DNA of 64,000 nucleotides from Stutzerimonas stutzeri (GCF_018138085.1 NZ_CP073105.1:1674001-1738000), one strand, 5' to 3'; positions 1 through 9,290 are shown, counted from the first letter of the stretch. Notes: generated by a model from the letters alone, not told the origin. Translations and numbers: made by a program.

Positions 1-650
1 ACCAACGCATCGACCTCACGTAGCGCCTGTTCCACCGAAGCAGCCAGCACCTCACCGCCGGTTTCCTGGCCTTCGATCGCGATCTGATGGAAGCGAGTGA
101 TACCGATAAAGCCGAGCGCCGTCACCAGGTTCGGCTCCAGATGGTTCATATGCGCCATTTCCCCGCCGGGCCCGAAGCCGATGCCGCCTCGTGCCGTGAG
201 GATGACCGCGTGCCGTGGTCGGTCAGCCAACAGGGGGACGTAGGGATCCGGTAGCTTGCTTTCGTCGACCTCGATTGTCCGGCCGGGGCGCACGATCTGG
301 TCGATCCATGCCTTGAGTGCCGCGGGCATGCCGAAGTTGTACAGCGGCGTGCCAATGACCAGCACATCGGCGGCAATCAACTCGTCGACCAGCTGGTCGC
401 TCTCGATCAGCGTCTCCTTCATCCAGGGCTCTCGGCGTTCTTCCGGGGTGAAGGATGACGCGATCCAGTCATGGCTGGTGAAAGAAGGCCGGTTCTGGCC
501 GATGTCCCGGTAGGTCACGCTGTCCTGGGCGCGGCGGGCCAGCCACTGGCTGACGAAGCGGTGGCCGAGGTGGCGGCTGTGGGAACCGTGCTCGTCCCTG
601 CCGGCAAGGCCGGGGCGGGCGCTGGCATCGAGGTGCAGAAGGTGTGTCAT
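1..650 (-). CDS. azoR: FMN-dependent NADH-azoreductase (3' part beyond window)
   Basis: This is a flavodoxin-fold NAD(P)H:quinone/azo-dye oxidoreductase that uses FMN in the cytoplasm. The reverse strand opens with MTHLLHLDASARPG, the FMN phosphate-binding N-terminus of the family. It continues with the conserved PLYNFGMPAALKAWIDQIVR segment that packs on the flavin. About 216 codons are visible without a stop and the C-terminus lies left of the window, so the gene is partial. The ATG at 650-648 is the natural start because the family motif begins only a few residues in. It is divergent from the LysR gene at 768 across 117 bp, a common regulator-target layout. The exact substrate cannot be read from sequence. 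Confidence 0.88.
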   Translation of the reverse strand, partial: MTHLLHLDASARPGLAGRDEHGSHSRHLGHRFVSQWLARRAQDSVTYRDIGQNRPSFTSHDWIASSFTPEERREPWMKETLIESDQLVDELIAADVLVIGTPLYNFGMPAALKAWIDQIVRPGRTIEVDESKLPDPYVPLLADRPRHAVILTARGGIGFGPGGEMAHMNHLEPNLVTALGFIGITRFHQIAIEGQETGGEVLAASVEQALREVDAL

Positions 651-767
651 GGTGAGTCTCCTCTGTGACTGAATTCATCTGTCATTCGCGGTAGACCCAG
701 ACTAGGTTTAGGCTCTGTGGGCGACAAACGACCATTTCTTTCGGTTATAGATGAGGAAAACTCAGCC

Positions 768-1667
768 ATGGCGCATCGCTGGTTACCTTCGCTTTCCGCC
801 CTGCGAGCCTTCGAAGCGGCCGCCCGCCATGAGAGCGCCAAGCAGGCTGCCGAGGAGTTGAACGTCACCGCCACGGCCATCAGCCACCAGATTCGTTCGC
901 TGGAAGAGTCACTCGGTGTTGCGCTGTTTCTGCGCAAACCCAGGCAGTTGGCACTCACCGTCCAAGGCCGTGAGTTGCAACAGACCCTGGAGACGGCATT
1001 CGACAGCATCAGCGCAACGGTCGAGCGCCTCAGCGCGGGGCCCTGCCGCCAGGCGATCACGCTTACCACCACGCCGGCCATCGCCGTGCGCTGGCTGGTG
1101 CCCTGGGTCTGCATGCTGCGTGAATCCCATCCCGATATCGATCTGCGCTTCCATACCTCCCACGAGCCGGTGGCGCTGGATGGCGTTACGGCGGATATCG
1201 CCATCCGCTACGGCGATGGCCGCTGGCCAGGGCTGGTGGCCGAAAAGCTGATCGACAACACCTTCGTCCCGATCTGCAGCCCATTGCTGGGCCTTCGCGC
1301 CGCCGCCGACCTGCCCAACCACCCGCTGATCCACTTCCGCGCCCGGGGCGCCACTTCCGCTCCGATTCACTGGTCGTCGTGGCAGAAGCTGGCCAATGTG
1401 CCGGGGCTGGATGTCAGTGCCGGGTTGGCCTTCTCCGACGAGACCCACGCCATCTCAGCCGCCATCGGCGCGCAGGGTGTGGCCTTGATGAGCCGTCAGT
1501 TGATCGAGGACGAGGTGAGGGCAGGCCGGCTGATGCAGCCGTTCGGGCCGGAGATGGAAGGCAAGCCGTTTCACCTCGTGTACCCGGAGAGCCGCCGGGA
1601 CGATCCGACGGTGCTGGCCGTGCGAGACTGGGTCATGGCGGTGCCGGGTGGGGTGTGTGAGCTGTAG
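768..1667 (+). CDS. LysR-family transcriptional regulator (GcvA-like)
   Basis: A DNA-binding regulator of 299 residues. The N-terminal winged helix-turn-helix contains LSALRAFEAAARHESAKQAA followed by TATAISHQIRSLEE, typical of the GcvA-like LysR subgroup. A periplasmic-binding-protein-like effector domain follows (residues about 95-295). The ATG at 768 is preferred over an upstream GTG at 717 because homology starts there and a GAGGA ribosome site lies about 12 bases upstream. It is divergent from the azoreductase gene, so it probably controls that gene and itself from the 117-bp spacer. The effector is unknown. Confidence 0.88.
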   Translation: MAHRWLPSLSALRAFEAAARHESAKQAAEELNVTATAISHQIRSLEESLGVALFLRKPRQLALTVQGRELQQTLETAFDSISATVERLSAGPCRQAITLTTTPAIAVRWLVPWVCMLRESHPDIDLRFHTSHEPVALDGVTADIAIRYGDGRWPGLVAEKLIDNTFVPICSPLLGLRAAADLPNHPLIHFRARGATSAPIHWSSWQKLANVPGLDVSAGLAFSDETHAISAAIGAQGVALMSRQLIEDEVRAGRLMQPFGPEMEGKPFHLVYPESRRDDPTVLAVRDWVMAVPGGVCEL

Positions 1668-1728
1668 CGGCGTGGGCGGATGAGGCGTTCATCCCCGTTC
1701 AGCTGTTTTCCGGTTCTACGCGGCTCGC

Positions 1729-2586
1729 TCAGGCCGGCAGCGCGGCGCGTGGGCGCAAGGTCAGGCTGGCATGTACCACCAGCGTTGCGATAACCAGCGC
1801 ACCGCCGTATAGCGTCGCGCTAGCGGGCGTCTCCTGCAGGAAATACCAGACCCAGAGTGTGCCCAGCACGCTTTCCAGCAGATAGAACAGGGCCACCTCG
1901 GCGGAGGGCAGATAGCGGGTCGCGTTATTGATCAGCAGCGTGGCCAGCGGCATCTGGACCAAACCCATGACCACCAATGCCCAGTAGCTCGTGGCTTCCA
2001 GACCGAACGGCTGGGCCTTGGGCCAGGCGATCAGCGCGGCCGCCAATCCACCGAGCGCAATGAGCGGCATCCGCTCGATGGCAGGGTGGCGGCGTAGCAA
2101 CGTAAGGTTGGCGCCCACGGCTGCCGACGAGAGCAGCGCATAGCCATTACCGGCCAGATCCGTCGGCGTGAAGGCCCCGGCAAATACAATCATGATCCCC
2201 AGCCCCGCCACGCCGATCGCGAGCCAAGTGTGCAGCCCCACGTGCTCACGTAAAAAAAACCGCGTGAATAGCGCTGCGAACAGCGGCGCCGTGCTGAGGA
2301 CCACCACCACGTTGGCGACCGTGGTATGGATGACCGCCAGCACGAAGAAGATCGAAATCAAAGCCAGTAACAAGGCCGAGCCGGCGCTGATCAGCGGTTG
2401 CGCCTTGAGGCTGGCCCGGCTTCTGGCGGTCAGCGAAAACACGCCCAGCGCCAAGAACATCAACAGACCGCGCCAAAACACGATGCTCCAGCCATCCGCC
2501 TGCGCCAGACGCACCAACAGACCATCGAAACTGAGTACGACGATGCCGCTCGTGACGAGCAACAAACCGCGTGCTTGATCGTTCAT
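1729..2586 (-). CDS. EamA/DMT-family transporter
   Basis: An inner-membrane protein of about 285 residues with ten predicted hydrophobic helices arranged as two EamA repeats, as in drug/metabolite exporters of the RhaT/YdcZ superfamily. The helix rich in VVVVLSTAPLFAALFTRFFL near the end of the first repeat is characteristic. The ATG at 2586 (MNDQARG) has a GAGGA box nine bases upstream. An upstream in-frame ATG at 2625 would add 13 polar residues and is less likely. The cargo cannot be inferred. It is convergent with the LysR gene, with about 60 bp between them. Confidence 0.82.
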   Translation of the reverse strand: MNDQARGLLLVTSGIVVLSFDGLLVRLAQADGWSIVFWRGLLMFLALGVFSLTARSRASLKAQPLISAGSALLLALISIFFVLAVIHTTVANVVVVLSTAPLFAALFTRFFLREHVGLHTWLAIGVAGLGIMIVFAGAFTPTDLAGNGYALLSSAAVGANLTLLRRHPAIERMPLIALGGLAAALIAWPKAQPFGLEATSYWALVVMGLVQMPLATLLINNATRYLPSAEVALFYLLESVLGTLWVWYFLQETPASATLYGGALVIATLVVHASLTLRPRAALPA

Positions 2587-2933
2587 CTGTTGTCCTCGGC
2601 GTGTCGTTGACGGGTGTTTTGTCATTGCCTGGACGCATGATCGAAGTAGGTCGCGCCAGACGCTTTACCGATGATGGCCTCGGTTGTCTCCTCGAAGTAG
2701 CCCAGAAACGCCACGGGCACTGCGGTTCGCGACCTTAGTGCCCGAGATACGTAGCCAGTGGAGTATTAGCTGAAGGTGAGCGAAGCGAGTCAAGTGACTA
2801 GCGTGTGAGGCGATACCTTCTGGTCGGGATCAAGGAAAGCGTGTTGGTGCTGAACGATGAGCCAGCGCTCAGCAAAATCCGTAGGGTGGAAAACGGCGGA
2901 GCCTTTTCCACGCGTTACTTCCAAGCTACCTCG

Positions 2934-3458
2934 CTAAGCCGAACGTCCCGCATCTTGGTTTGGTCGTGATGTGAGGCTCTTTGTCTTGGCTGCAAGCACA
3001 GCAGCCTGAATCGCGCTCAGCGTGTTCTTGCCCGCCGGGTATTCAAACACTTTGCTCTCAGCCAGGGTGTAAACACGCTCGCCGTTGTTCAGCGTGACCT
3101 GCAGAAAAGCCAGGTGATCCGTCCACGAGCGATACCGGCGCACCATGAACAGGCTGTGTTTGGAGGTGACCGAGCGAATGCGGGTCAAGGGTATTTGCCG
3201 GTGACCCGCGTCGCGGGTAATCACCAGCTCATCGTTATGGATAAACGCTGGGCCACAGTTCTTGACCTGGACATATTCAACGGCAAAACGGCCCCACAGC
3301 ATAAAAAGCACCGGCACAACCACCCATATCTCGGCGCGCTTCATGTCGGGCAATGCGAACAAGAACATAACGCCGACTGCCACGAAAATGGCGAGCGTAA
3401 CGAATCGGTAGAAATAGACGTTTTGGAATTCCATAAGGCTTAGGAAGCGGGTGTCCAT
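2934..3458 (-). CDS. Small membrane protein with PH-like C-terminal region
   Basis: A hypothetical protein of about 174 residues. Two hydrophobic helices (FYRFVTLAIFVAVGVMFLF and a second containing IWVVVPVLFMLW) are followed by a soluble region with alternating beta-strand character (ELVITRDAGHRQIPLTRIRSV), which resembles bacterial PH-like membrane-associated domains. I start it at 3458 (MDTRFLS) because GAGGA lies 11 bases upstream. The open frame extends to 3545, but the added residues are low-complexity polar sequence. No function is assigned. The neighbours are unrelated exporters. Confidence 0.6.
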   Translation of the reverse strand: MDTRFLSLMEFQNVYFYRFVTLAIFVAVGVMFLFALPDMKRAEIWVVVPVLFMLWGRFAVEYVQVKNCGPAFIHNDELVITRDAGHRQIPLTRIRSVTSKHSLFMVRRYRSWTDHLAFLQVTLNNGERVYTLAESKVFEYPAGKNTLSAIQAAVLAAKTKSLTSRPNQDAGRSA

Positions 3459-3867
3459 ACGCGTGTTATTCCTCGAAGTCGCTTTAGCGCGCTGATGGGC
3501 TTTGGAGGAATTTGAGCAGAGTAGAACGCTGGCTGCGCTATCCAATCGTGAGAAATGTGGTTTGTCCCTCTGTTTCTCGCAGGTACGCCTCGACTGACGT
3601 TCGGCCGCAGCTTTGAGTCGCCAATATCAAGGCATTGCGCCCCACGCCGTGCCAGGCGAAGCACGTGGATGATGCCGGGTAGCGTGTGGCGCAGATGCGG
3701 GCGGGCAGGGATAGGAAATAATCTGTCCCTTTTCTCCCATTTCACTAGCGACTGTGGTCGGCGTGCCGCCCAGGTCGTTTTCGTCCGGCATTGAGGTCGC
3801 GTTTGGCATTCATCAAATCTTACCGGTCAGTATAGTCGCCTCCATATCCACATCGGAGAGTCGACCA

Positions 3868-4440
3868 ATGGATAAAACCCGCGAGCGCCTCGTTGATGCC
3901 GCGCTAACTCTTTTTGTCTCGCAGGGCGTGCACATTACCGGTGTGGTGGCGATCGCAGCGTTGGCAGGCGTGACGAAAATGACCCTGTACAGTCATTTCC
4001 CTTCCAAGGACGCGCTGATTGTTGCGTGCCTTGAAGAACGTGACCGTCGCTGGCGTGAGGAGGTAGCGAGCACCTTAGCGAAGCATGCCGAACCGGTTGA
4101 CGGCATGCTCGCCTTCTTCGATTTGTATGAGCGCTTTCTGCTGCGCGACAGCGGCCGTGGCTGCCTGTTCGTCAACAGCGCAGCTGAATTCCCATCATGC
4201 AGTCACCCGGTCCGTTTGGCCGTGAGCCGGCATAAACAAGGGATTCGTGACAACCTCACTGCGTTGGCCGCCAGAGCAGGCGTTAGCGATCCGGCGTCGA
4301 TTGCCGATGGGCTGTTCATCTTGTTGGAGGGTAGTTTTGTCAGCGGCGCCATGGGCGAGACCGCTCGGCTATTCGAGACCGCAAAACGCGTGGCACTTTG
4401 CTGGATCACAGCGCAACGCCCGCATGAGTTGAGCGCATGA
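3868..4440 (+). CDS. TetR/AcrR-family transcriptional regulator
   Basis: A 190-residue repressor-type protein. The N-terminal helix-turn-helix (RERLVDAALTLFVSQG, then VAIAALAGVTKMTLYSHF, then PSKDALI) is canonical TetR. The C-terminal ligand domain is of the kind seen with QacR/YcdC-like members. The ATG at 3868 is chosen over 3754 because the TetR motif starts immediately after it. The stop overlaps the start of the exporter at 4437 (ATGA), so the two are one transcript and translationally coupled. A TACCGGTCAGTATAGT stretch at 3821-3836 upstream contains a -10-like TATAGT and may be the autoregulatory operator (inference). Confidence 0.88.
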   Translation: MDKTRERLVDAALTLFVSQGVHITGVVAIAALAGVTKMTLYSHFPSKDALIVACLEERDRRWREEVASTLAKHAEPVDGMLAFFDLYERFLLRDSGRGCLFVNSAAEFPSCSHPVRLAVSRHKQGIRDNLTALAARAGVSDPASIADGLFILLEGSFVSGAMGETARLFETAKRVALCWITAQRPHELSA

Positions 4441-5426
4441 AGGTAGGCCTGCTCGCAGCGATTGCTGCCACGTTTTCCTGGTCGCTGCTCTACATCTTTC
4501 CAAGCCTGATCGGCGATTACAGTCTGTTCGACCTCGCTGTGGTGAGCTATGGCTTCGCCGGGCTGGGTAGCCTGCTGGTTTTGTACACGTACCGCAGCGA
4601 AGTCAAGAAACTCACTTCGACCGACTGGGCCTGGGCCGCGCTCTTGGGCTTTCTTGGCTACATCGGTTATTTCTTTCTGATCACTACCGCCGTCTTGGCA
4701 GCCGGGCCTGTTATCCCTCCGGTGATGATGGGTTCTGTTCCTATCGTTCTCGCCATTGCCGGCAACATGCGCAGCGCCAGCGTGCCTTGGCGCACCATTG
4801 CCGGACCATTGATGGTGGCGGCGTTGGGGATAGGCCTGTTCAACTTGAGCGTGTTCGATTTCAGCGATGCGGCGCAGATGCGTACTACCAGTTCGATACT
4901 GCTTGGGCTATTTGTCTCTCTGCTGGCAATCGCATCCTGGACTGGCTTCGGCTTGTTGAACGAAAGCGCCCTAGCCCGACGTTCAGGCATGTCACCCATG
5001 CTTTGGTCCGCCATGCTGATTTTTATGTGCAGTGTAGAGATGCTGGCTTTCATCCCGGTGGGGCTGTATCTGGACCTCTCCAATTTCGCGGACCAACCGA
5101 GTGGCTTGGCTGGTACCGATGCGCTTCTCATATGCGGCGCGATTCAAGGGCTTGGCGCTACGCTCGCCGGTGCCTGGGCGTGGTCAGTCGCAACCCGTCG
5201 CCTGCCGCTGGCGCTCAGCGCGCAGCTGATTGCCAGTCAAACGCTCTACGCAACCGCACTAGGCCTGTTCGTCCATCACCGCTGGCCTTCTGCTGCCGAA
5301 GCAATCGGGACAGGCTTGCTGTTCTTAGGCGTGGTATGGGCCATTCAGGCGTTCTATCGCAGGCAAGCACGTACTGACAGCGTCGGCGGCAGTCCTGAGC
5401 GACTCATGGCTAACAAAACGACATGA
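4437..5426 (+). CDS. EamA/DMT-family transporter, TetR-coupled
   Basis: A membrane protein of 329 residues with ten hydrophobic helices and two EamA-like halves (VGLLAAIAATFSWSLLYIF at the N-terminus). Proteins of this family export small metabolites or drugs across the inner membrane. The ATG overlaps the TGA of the TetR gene, so the regulator very probably controls this exporter. The C-terminal 25 residues are polar and cytoplasmic. Substrate unknown. Confidence 0.82.
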   Translation: MKVGLLAAIAATFSWSLLYIFPSLIGDYSLFDLAVVSYGFAGLGSLLVLYTYRSEVKKLTSTDWAWAALLGFLGYIGYFFLITTAVLAAGPVIPPVMMGSVPIVLAIAGNMRSASVPWRTIAGPLMVAALGIGLFNLSVFDFSDAAQMRTTSSILLGLFVSLLAIASWTGFGLLNESALARRSGMSPMLWSAMLIFMCSVEMLAFIPVGLYLDLSNFADQPSGLAGTDALLICGAIQGLGATLAGAWAWSVATRRLPLALSAQLIASQTLYATALGLFVHHRWPSAAEAIGTGLLFLGVVWAIQAFYRRQARTDSVGGSPERLMANKTT

Positions 5427-5505
5427 TGCTGCCAGCGCTAGGGCATCGGTTTCGCCATGCGAGCGGGTTCCTTTTGTCAGTCGCGACAAAGTAGCCAACT
5501 GCGGG

Positions 5506-6681
5506 TCAAGCCCCGTCCGCGGATTGGCTCATCAAGCTGCGATCAGTCAGGCGGATGCTGTTCCGCCCGCCGCGCTTGGATTCGTACAACGCCACGTCGC
5601 CCTGCTCGATTAGCGCCGCAAGGCTGGCGGGAGACTGATCAAACACACTGACGCCGATACTCAGGGTGACAGGCTTCGGCGTGGCGAAATGCTGATTCGC
5701 GTTGTCATGGAAACGCTTTCGCAGCCCGTCGCCCAGCGCCACGATTCGTTCACGGGTAGCGTCGCCCAGCAGAATCACGAACTCATCACCACCCAGTCGC
5801 GCCGCCAACGAGCCTCCAGGCAGGACTGCACGAATCATCTCGCCCAGGGCGATCAGCAGCCGGTCGCCCGCCGCATGGCCATGCAGATCGTTAACAAGCT
5901 TGAAGTTGTCGATATCGATCAGCAGCAGTGCCCCCGGACGAGCAGGCGAGGCCTCGCGTAGCAAACGTGGCGCCCTTGCCTCAAGAGCGCGGCGGTTATA
6001 CATGGCGGTCAGCGGGTCCCGCGCGGCCAGCCGCTCGATTTGCCTTTCCCTGCGGTAGCGCACGGTGCCGGTCATCGACAGTGCGATCAGCATGATCGCC
6101 ATCACCCCTTCGACCAGCGAGATCTGGACGATCGTGCCGCCGAATACCGAGAGATCGATCAGCGTGCCCGGGACCAGCGGCGGAATCATCTTGGCGAAGT
6201 AGAACAGGCTGTGCGCCAGCAGCACATACCGCAGCTGCGCCGCACCGGCGCCCAGTGACTTGTCCCGTGAGCGCAGCAGCAGACTCGCCCTGAGCGTCGG
6301 CAGCGCGACCAGAAGAGAATTCAACAGCAGGATGACCTTCGACCAGATCTGCTCGCCTGGCAGTAGCAGCAGTGCGGCCCAGGCGACGAATATCAGATAC
6401 CAGCCGCGCGACAGGCGCACGCTCCTGAACCGCGCGACACCCAGCAGAAACAGCCAATGCGCAGTCACCAGCAGACCATTGGCGAACCAGATCCCAATCA
6501 GGAGCAACCCGCTGACACGCAGCAGGGCGAGCGTCGAGCCGACACTGATCAAGGCGAAGCCCGCACTCCAGAACAACAGCGACGGCTCACGAACGGCCCG
6601 CCACTCGACGGCCTGATACAACGCAGCCGCCAACGCGAGGGCGACGGAGAGCGTCAACATGGTGATCGGGTCGAGTGCCAT
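5506..6681 (-). CDS. Membrane-bound diguanylate cyclase (GGDEF)
   Basis: A 391-residue enzyme that makes cyclic di-GMP from two GTP. The N-terminal half (residues 1-200) holds about six to seven hydrophobic helices forming a membrane sensor with no recognised ligand motif. The C-terminal domain carries the intact LAARLGGDEFVIL active site and the upstream DIDNFKLVNDLHGHAAGD metal- and GTP-binding motif. I see no RxxD inhibitory site at the usual position before GGDEF, so product inhibition may be absent. No EAL domain follows. It stands alone between the DMT exporter gene and the accessory block. Confidence 0.92.
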   Translation of the reverse strand: MALDPITMLTLSVALALAAALYQAVEWRAVREPSLLFWSAGFALISVGSTLALLRVSGLLLIGIWFANGLLVTAHWLFLLGVARFRSVRLSRGWYLIFVAWAALLLLPGEQIWSKVILLLNSLLVALPTLRASLLLRSRDKSLGAGAAQLRYVLLAHSLFYFAKMIPPLVPGTLIDLSVFGGTIVQISLVEGVMAIMLIALSMTGTVRYRRERQIERLAARDPLTAMYNRRALEARAPRLLREASPARPGALLLIDIDNFKLVNDLHGHAAGDRLLIALGEMIRAVLPGGSLAARLGGDEFVILLGDATRERIVALGDGLRKRFHDNANQHFATPKPVTLSIGVSVFDQSPASLAALIEQGDVALYESKRGGRNSIRLTDRSLMSQSADGA

Positions 6682-7061
6682 GGGTGAAGCCTGTTGATTG
6701 CGATGGAAATGACAGTGCTAGCGGAGCCACGGTTTGTCGAAGCGTGGGGCAACGAGAAGTAGTCGGCCACGAGGCCAGGCGCTTGAATCGAATACGACGA
6801 CTGGCAGACGCGCTGCTCCAGGGCCGGTTACCCGCCAGGACAGTGCTAGTAGGTAGGCACCGTTTAATTCATATGGGTAACTGGCACGAGTCTGTCGCAC
6901 CCACGAATGAGGAAACGGACGCGACCGGGCGCTGCCCATCAGGTTCAGCGCTGGAGGAACTCTGCCGCTCAAAAGCAGAGCGGGTTGCTTTGAGTCTTGG
7001 CACTAGCCCGACTAATGGGTGTTCCCTTTTTTGAAAAATGACCGGGCCAAACAATGTGGCG
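6682..7061. other. Intergenic stretch, no gene seen
   Basis: About 380 bases between the diguanylate cyclase and the first gene of the accessory block. Open frames here have no recognisable protein character. Base composition drops towards the right end, which fits the left edge of an inserted region, but no direct repeat, integrase or tRNA end is visible. Confidence 0.5.
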
Positions 7062-7520
7062 CTACGCTTTTGCTTGAATTCTCATGGCTAACTTGTTCGC
7101 ATGCCATCCAAACGAGAGATTTAGCATTAAGTAATAGAACGCAGTCACCGCGCTTATAATGATGAGCCACGTCGGCGTAGAGAGCGTGGGAAGAGCTTTG
7201 GTTGTTTCAGTAATCCCTTTTGGGCCTAATACAACGGAAATCAATATGGCTACGCCGGCGATCGATATGGCAACTGATGATAATAGGCAGCCTAATATCA
7301 ACTTGTTTTTTTCTCTCTTGTCTGGCGCTCTTTTGTTGATTGCTACAAATTGATTAGAGGTAATAATGGATGCGCCCATAAGCATTGCTATGTTTGCTCC
7401 GGAGCCGAGGTCAATATCGAAGCCGTATGCAAGTACGTTGAAAAATAGCATTAATGCTGCGTTTAGCAATGCAAACAAGCCTACATATTTAACAACAGGT
7501 ATCTCGTTTTTAGATGTCAT
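7062..7520 (-). CDS. Four-helix membrane protein, ABZJ_00895-like
   Basis: A 152-residue integral membrane protein. Four hydrophobic segments are visible: residues about 10-32, 38-58, 74-98 and 112-134. A basic loop KRAPDKREKNK lies between the second and third. The size and the MLMGASIITSNQFV segment resemble the uncharacterised ABZJ_00895 family; I recall the resemblance but cannot verify it. The coding DNA is markedly more AT-rich than the flanking housekeeping genes, suggesting acquisition. It lies downstream of the candidate toxin and its overlapping membrane gene, all on the same strand, so it may belong with them. Confidence 0.65.
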   Translation of the reverse strand: MTSKNEIPVVKYVGLFALLNAALMLFFNVLAYGFDIDLGSGANIAMLMGASIITSNQFVAINKRAPDKREKNKLILGCLLSSVAISIAGVAILISVVLGPKGITETTKALPTLSTPTWLIIISAVTAFYYLMLNLSFGWHANKLAMRIQAKA

Positions 7521-7626
7521 GGAACGTCCTTGTATTTCATCGTTTGATTAGCAGGTGAGCTAGATTCATGTATGTGAGTCAATTGCAAAGCGATCAACGT
7601 TAGGGTGTTGATCGCTGGTGTCTCCT

Positions 7627-8031
7627 TCAATCTGACGTGAGCTTCAGCAGGCCGACTGCGAGAAGCAGCCAAGCCATCCCGGCGAAGCAGAGCCACCAGG
7701 CCACTACCATGCGGCGTTTAATGAAGTGGGGGAGATTGCGTAGTTCGCTTTCCAATAGGTCTCCCCGGTTTATGTGACCTTTGGGGAACAATGCGATAGC
7801 TGCCAAACTGCTGGTTAACACAAAACGGGAGTAAAGGCCGCTGTCACCCCAAAGCATTTTCTGTCTAATCACGTATCCGCTGTTTGGAAACGTATGGAGT
7901 ATCGTGTCGAGATTTCGGTAGGCCATTACAAGAATCATGAGCAGGCCTGAGAACCCGATTGCGAAAGGGGCTAAAAGAAAGGTGATTTGAAGGTCTAACG
8001 GCCAGGTTTCAAACCATGTGCTGAAGTTCAA
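7627..8031 (-). CDS. Small membrane protein, candidate immunity partner
   Basis: A 134-residue protein with three hydrophobic segments (about residues 14-38, 66-80 and 108-131). It starts at a TTG whose last bases overlap the TGA stop of the preceding gene (TTGA), with a strong GAGGGGAG ribosome site inside that gene, so translation is coupled. Inner-membrane proteins of this size immediately behind a glycine-rich toxin gene are the usual immunity proteins for pore-forming effectors. That role is inference from position and topology only; I do not recognise the family. Confidence 0.62.
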   Translation of the reverse strand: MNFSTWFETWPLDLQITFLLAPFAIGFSGLLMILVMAYRNLDTILHTFPNSGYVIRQKMLWGDSGLYSRFVLTSSLAAIALFPKGHINRGDLLESELRNLPHFIKRRMVVAWWLCFAGMAWLLLAVGLLKLTSD

Positions 8032-9290
8032 TGCTTACTCCCCTCATAAATCTTCTCGCCCGCAAGTTCTCCAGCCCATCCGCCACCGGCCCCACCAGCA
8101 ACCGAAGCTCCGCCAACCACTACCAGACCGCAGGCAACACCGCCCAGTCCGCCTGTCGCAATTCCAAGGGCGACGCAAATCGAACCCGCCGCTGGGCTAG
8201 CAAGGGCCACAGCTAGCGCTCCACCACCCAGCGCCCCAGCAAAATTACCCGTCTCGGTAAACCGAATCTTCTGACATGCCTGGGTTTCGCCTGCCTGGCA
8301 CACCTCTTGGACCTTCAATAATGAGGCCGTCCCGCCAAGAGCGACACCAACGTAGCCGCCATACTTGAGGTACGTCGCCGCCTTGGCAATTTCATTCATG
8401 TGGGTCGCGTATCCGGGAATCTGGCCTGGCGCGCCGCCCTTGCTCCAATGATGCACCAAGCTACGGGTGGAAATACCGAGATCCTGGCGCAGGGTTGGGT
8501 AGTTGCCCAGTCCCAGTTGCTTGCCAAGAAAGGTCGCCTTCAGCTGATTGTCGAGCTGGCGGTACAGCTGCTGGCGGGACGTGAAGAACTGCTGACTGCG
8601 CAGATGGCCATGCGCTGCATACTCGCGCTGATGGAGGTACTCGATATCATGCAGCGTGTTCTCGATCTGCTTCAAGCCGTTCCCGAGCACGTCGGTGCCG
8701 AGCCCCAGCGACGCGCTTGCGCCGCCCACCATCAAAGCGATTTCGGCTTGATGGTCAGCCATGAAATTGGCTTCGCTCTCGCTCAATGACTCCAGAGCCG
8801 CGCGCACCTCGGCGGCGGCCGCCATCAGGTCAGCTTCTTCACGTGAGCACGCGGTTGGATTGATCAGGTTGCCGAGGACAAACATTTCACCGGCTTTGAA
8901 GCCCTTCGCAAAGGTCGGATTCAGCGCCTTGATGCGATTCACCAGATGTTTGTGCGGCGCGTCGGCGAACAGCCTGGCAAGCACCTGCTCACCGGACATG
9001 CTGCGCGGTACCCGGTAGAAGCCGGGCGGCAAGGCCTCGGGAACCTTGAGCAAATCGGGCGGCGGCCAATCCGACAGTTCTGGAGCGGCTTCGACCTTTT
9101 GCTCCCAGGCGGCAAATGAGGCGCCGCCGTTGCCTGGCTTGATTTTCGGCAACTCGGCCTGTCGGCCCCAGCCATGATCAGGTAGCCAGCTCGAATCGCG
9201 GCTGCCGGTGCTGTCAGGCTTCCAGCCGGTGTCCAGATCCCAGCCCTGATCGAATGGGTAGGTCGCGTCTTTGAGGGTGTCCGTCCCCAT
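8028..9290 (-). CDS. Candidate pore-forming toxin/effector with LysM-like and glycine-zipper regions
   Basis: A 420-residue protein of unrecognised family. Residues 1-60 are polar and tryptophan-rich (FDQGWDLDTGW). Residues about 88-140 look like a degenerate LysM-type module (FYRVPRSMSGEQVLARLF ... IKALNPTFAKGFKAGEMF). A helical middle follows. The last 110 residues contain two strongly hydrophobic glycine/alanine-rich stretches (311-326 and 350-408, for example GNFAGALGGGALAVALASP) with small-xxx-small spacing like membrane-inserting glycine zippers. There is no signal peptide, which is compatible with type VI delivery. The overlapping downstream membrane gene fits an effector-immunity pair. 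No T6SS structural gene is in the window, so delivery is conjecture. Confidence 0.6.
   Translation of the reverse strand: MGTDTLKDATYPFDQGWDLDTGWKPDSTGSRDSSWLPDHGWGRQAELPKIKPGNGGASFAAWEQKVEAAPELSDWPPPDLLKVPEALPPGFYRVPRSMSGEQVLARLFADAPHKHLVNRIKALNPTFAKGFKAGEMFVLGNLINPTACSREEADLMAAAAEVRAALESLSESEANFMADHQAEIALMVGGASASLGLGTDVLGNGLKQIENTLHDIEYLHQREYAAHGHLRSQQFFTSRQQLYRQLDNQLKATFLGKQLGLGNYPTLRQDLGISTRSLVHHWSKGGAPGQIPGYATHMNEIAKAATYLKYGGYVGVALGGTASLLKVQEVCQAGETQACQKIRFTETGNFAGALGGGALAVALASPAAGSICVALGIATGGLGGVACGLVVVGGASVAGGAGGGWAGELAGEKIYEGSKH

Noticed and set aside
6675..7034. Plus-strand open frame of 119 codons
   Set aside because: No ribosome site at the start, no recognisable domain and a composition unlike genes.
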